64,000 nucleotides of DNA from Treponema sp. (GTDB lineage: Bacteria > Spirochaetota > Spirochaetia > Treponematales > Breznakiellaceae). The DNA lies in the NCBI GenBank assembly GCA_009777735.1, contig WRLF01000001.1:1-64000 (forward strand). Direction: 5' to 3'. The notes beneath the pieces were generated by a model that worked only from the letters and a program-made list of their open reading frames with translations, ran no database searches and was not told where the DNA came from. Of this stretch, positions 62,815 through 64,000 are shown piece after piece (within the stretch, counting starts at the first letter, position 1; each line of letters begins with the position of its first letter). A program made the translations under genes and the position numbers.

Positions 62815-63559
62815 CTTCGGCTCCTGTAGATAAACTCTGACTCGCTCCGGCAGCGGACTGGAGCGATGCGGCAACATCTTCCAACAGACGCTGCCGCCGT
62901 TCAGCTTCGACACGCTGTCTTTCTGCCTCCATACGGGCAGCTTCTTCCGCAGCAAGCCGTAGTCTTTCAGCTTCGGCACGCGCCCGTTCTGCATCAAGAC
63001 GGGCCATTTCTTCCGCAACCAGTCTTCGTCTTTCAGCTTCCGCTTGCTCCGCTCTTATGAAGGCAGTCATCCGCTCAATTGACTGGCGCTGAGGGGCGCG
63101 CGGCTCAAGCAGGAGGTACTGCTCGTAGTCGGCAATTGCTTCCTGAAGCGTGCCTTTTCGTATGCGGGCATTTGCCCTGCCCAGCCAGGCTGAAGAATAC
63201 ATGCGATCAGCACTTATCGCCCGGGTAAACATTGCTTCGGCTTCTGCAGCAAAACCGCTTCTGAAATACGCATTACCAAGGTTGCTTGCGACTGTTGCGG
63301 TGAGATGCCCTGCCCTGTCCAGGACTTGCCGGTACACGACAATGGCCTCATCGACCCGGCCCAATTGTTCGTATGAGATTCCAAGGTACAGATAAGCCGT
63401 TACATTGGATGGATTCTGTGCTATGGAGCTTTCCAGGAAGATCACCGCTTCCTGCGGATTGTTTTGCATGAACAGTTCTTCGCCTCTGGCAAAGCTGTCC
63501 TGCCCAAAGCTCCAGGCAGAACCCAGTAGAATCAACACAATCCAACAGATTATTTTCAT
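62777..63559 (-). CDS. Periplasmic TPR protein with coiled-coil tail
   Basis: 260 aa, signal peptide about 1-19 (ICWIVLILLGSAWSFGQ). Residues 22-155 are three to four TPRs (EEAVIFLESSIAQNPSNV-like, AYLYLGISYEQLGRVDEAI). Residues 165-230 form an Ala/Glu/Arg coiled coil (AEAERLRLAAEEAARMEAER). The last 15 residues are acidic (EDVEGYDGEFELE). Shares its promoter region with the divergent metallophosphoesterase gene. Likely a periplasmic scaffold, paired with the overlapping TPR gene downstream. No enzymatic motif. Confidence 0.82.
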   Translation of the reverse strand: MKIICWIVLILLGSAWSFGQDSFARGEELFMQNNPQEAVIFLESSIAQNPSNVTAYLYLGISYEQLGRVDEAIVVYRQVLDRAGHLTATVASNLGNAYFRSGFAAEAEAMFTRAISADRMYSSAWLGRANARIRKGTLQEAIADYEQYLLLEPRAPQRQSIERMTAFIRAEQAEAERRRLVAEEMARLDAERARAEAERLRLAAEEAARMEAERQRVEAERRQRLLEDVAASLQSAAGASQSLSTGAEDVEGYDGEFELE

Positions 63560-63627
63560 ACCCCCTCCTTCAGGAAAACTATTTCATATTCCCGGCCAAT
63601 ATAATAGAATGTAAGTAAGGAATAGTT

Positions 63628-63708
63628 ATGCTATTTTCGGCTGCACAATACCAACTTATTGTCATTATCGGAATATTTTCTCGTATTCCAAAGCATGGCT
63701 ATATATGA
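63628..63708 (+). CDS. 26-codon leader ORF coupled to metallophosphoesterase
   Basis: ATG 63628 has AAGGA 6 nt upstream and encodes 26 residues (MLFSAAQYQLIVIIGIFSRI then PKHGYI), ending TGA at 63706-63708, which overlaps the ATG (63705) of the next gene. The next ATG lacks its own Shine-Dalgarno, so the leader may provide translational coupling. The peptide is hydrophobic. Whether it has a function of its own is unknown. Confidence 0.4.
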   Translation: MLFSAAQYQLIVIIGIFSRIPKHGYI

Positions 63709-64000
63709 AAATACTCTGCATTTCGGATCATATTGACCCTTTGGTCTATTCAAATTCGATTAAGGCACGATATGCAGACATTGATTATATCCTGAGCGCC
63801 GGTGATCTTCCCCTTGATTACCTTGATTTCATTGTCTCAAACCTGAACAAGCCTCTGTTTTTTGTTTTTGGGAACCATCATGTCCAGAAACTGACAGAAA
63901 ACAACTATCAGGACTGCGGCTGTATCCACGTTGGATCAAAAGTACAAAGAGAAGAAGGCCTTATTGTCGCCGGGCTGGGCGGATCAATGCGTTATAATAC
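63705..64000 (+). CDS. Calcineurin-like metallophosphoesterase, N-terminal part
   Basis: 98 complete codons to the window end. Starts MKILCISDHIDPL, with metal-site motifs CISDHID (D-x-H), SAGDLP (GD) and VFGNHH (GN-H), then GLIVAGLGGSMRYN. These are the first three metal-binding motifs of the calcineurin-like superfamily. Members hydrolyse phosphodiesters or cyclic nucleotides; the substrate is unclear because the C-terminus is cut off. Probably cytosolic, no signal peptide. Confidence 0.82.
   Translation, partial: MKILCISDHIDPLVYSNSIKARYADIDYILSAGDLPLDYLDFIVSNLNKPLFFVFGNHHVQKLTENNYQDCGCIHVGSKVQREEGLIVAGLGGSMRYN

Overview
The window looks like a chromosome segment of a spirochaete, most likely a Treponema and plausibly a gut or termite-gut lineage. 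This is inferred from gene content, without a database search. Pointers are many lipoproteins with relaxed lipoboxes, LPP20-like and CsgG-like envelope proteins, TPR proteins with a signal peptide and an E/A/R-rich coiled coil, a long (504 aa) serine hydroxymethyltransferase, a DUF4116 protein, a FliM-type N-terminal peptide, abundant chemotaxis and phosphorelay genes, and anaerobic enzymes (pyruvate:ferredoxin oxidoreductase, a flavodiiron protein, a corrinoid-activating RACo-like protein). No rRNA, tRNA or CRISPR array was seen.

Region 1 (1-12.0 kb) is accessory. It holds the start of a DUF4116 gene, a protein whose first 17 residues look like the CheY-binding peptide of FliM joined to a double-CxxC protein, a WYL regulator, a PD-(D/E)XK-like protein and a TPR protein. 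Then comes a tightly coupled seven-gene operon (4176-12037): two unknown proteins, a MIDAS-degenerate VWA domain fused to a complete ATP-dependent DNA-ligase-type core, a Ser/Thr kinase with a C-terminal zinc ribbon, an intact TerY-like VWA protein, a PP2C phosphatase and an AAA+ ATPase. The kinase/VWA/PP2C trio matches the TerY-P triad described in comparative genomics of tellurite-resistance and phage-defence loci. The ligase fusion is the most unusual part. A 29-bp operator-like element occurs once before the FliM-like gene and twice before this operon, which suggests shared regulation.

Region 2 (12-25.3 kb): DUF2284 and RACo-like proteins, then on the minus strand uridine phosphorylase, an M48 protease and a set of envelope lipoproteins or outer-membrane proteins with an intergenic poly-G tract, an XRE regulator, a VapBC-type toxin-antitoxin pair with a clear promoter and operator, and nifJ. 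Region 3 (25.3-38.1 kb): a RAYT/IS200-like transposase surrounded by a recurring GGGACACACACT motif, rnhA, a flavodiiron-flavin reductase-rubredoxin fusion, groL followed by a two-copy 113-bp triple-hairpin repeat, a LysM/M23 peptidase, a PII-like/DUF1538 pair, a HAD phosphatase, glyA, an unlisted 42-aa membrane protein, a DUF2156 protein and an RlmB-type methyltransferase.

Region 4 (38.1-56.7 kb): a 16-kb minus-strand operon of nine signalling genes (five hybrid histidine kinases, a chemoreceptor fused to a receiver domain, two stand-alone Hpt proteins, one stand-alone receiver) and a divergent chemoreceptor. It appears to have grown by duplication of REC, PAS and Hpt modules. Region 5 (56.7-64 kb): an orphan adenine methyltransferase, a UPF0210/ACT pair, an AI-2E-type permease, two TPR proteins and the start of a metallophosphoesterase gene that follows a 26-codon leader ORF.
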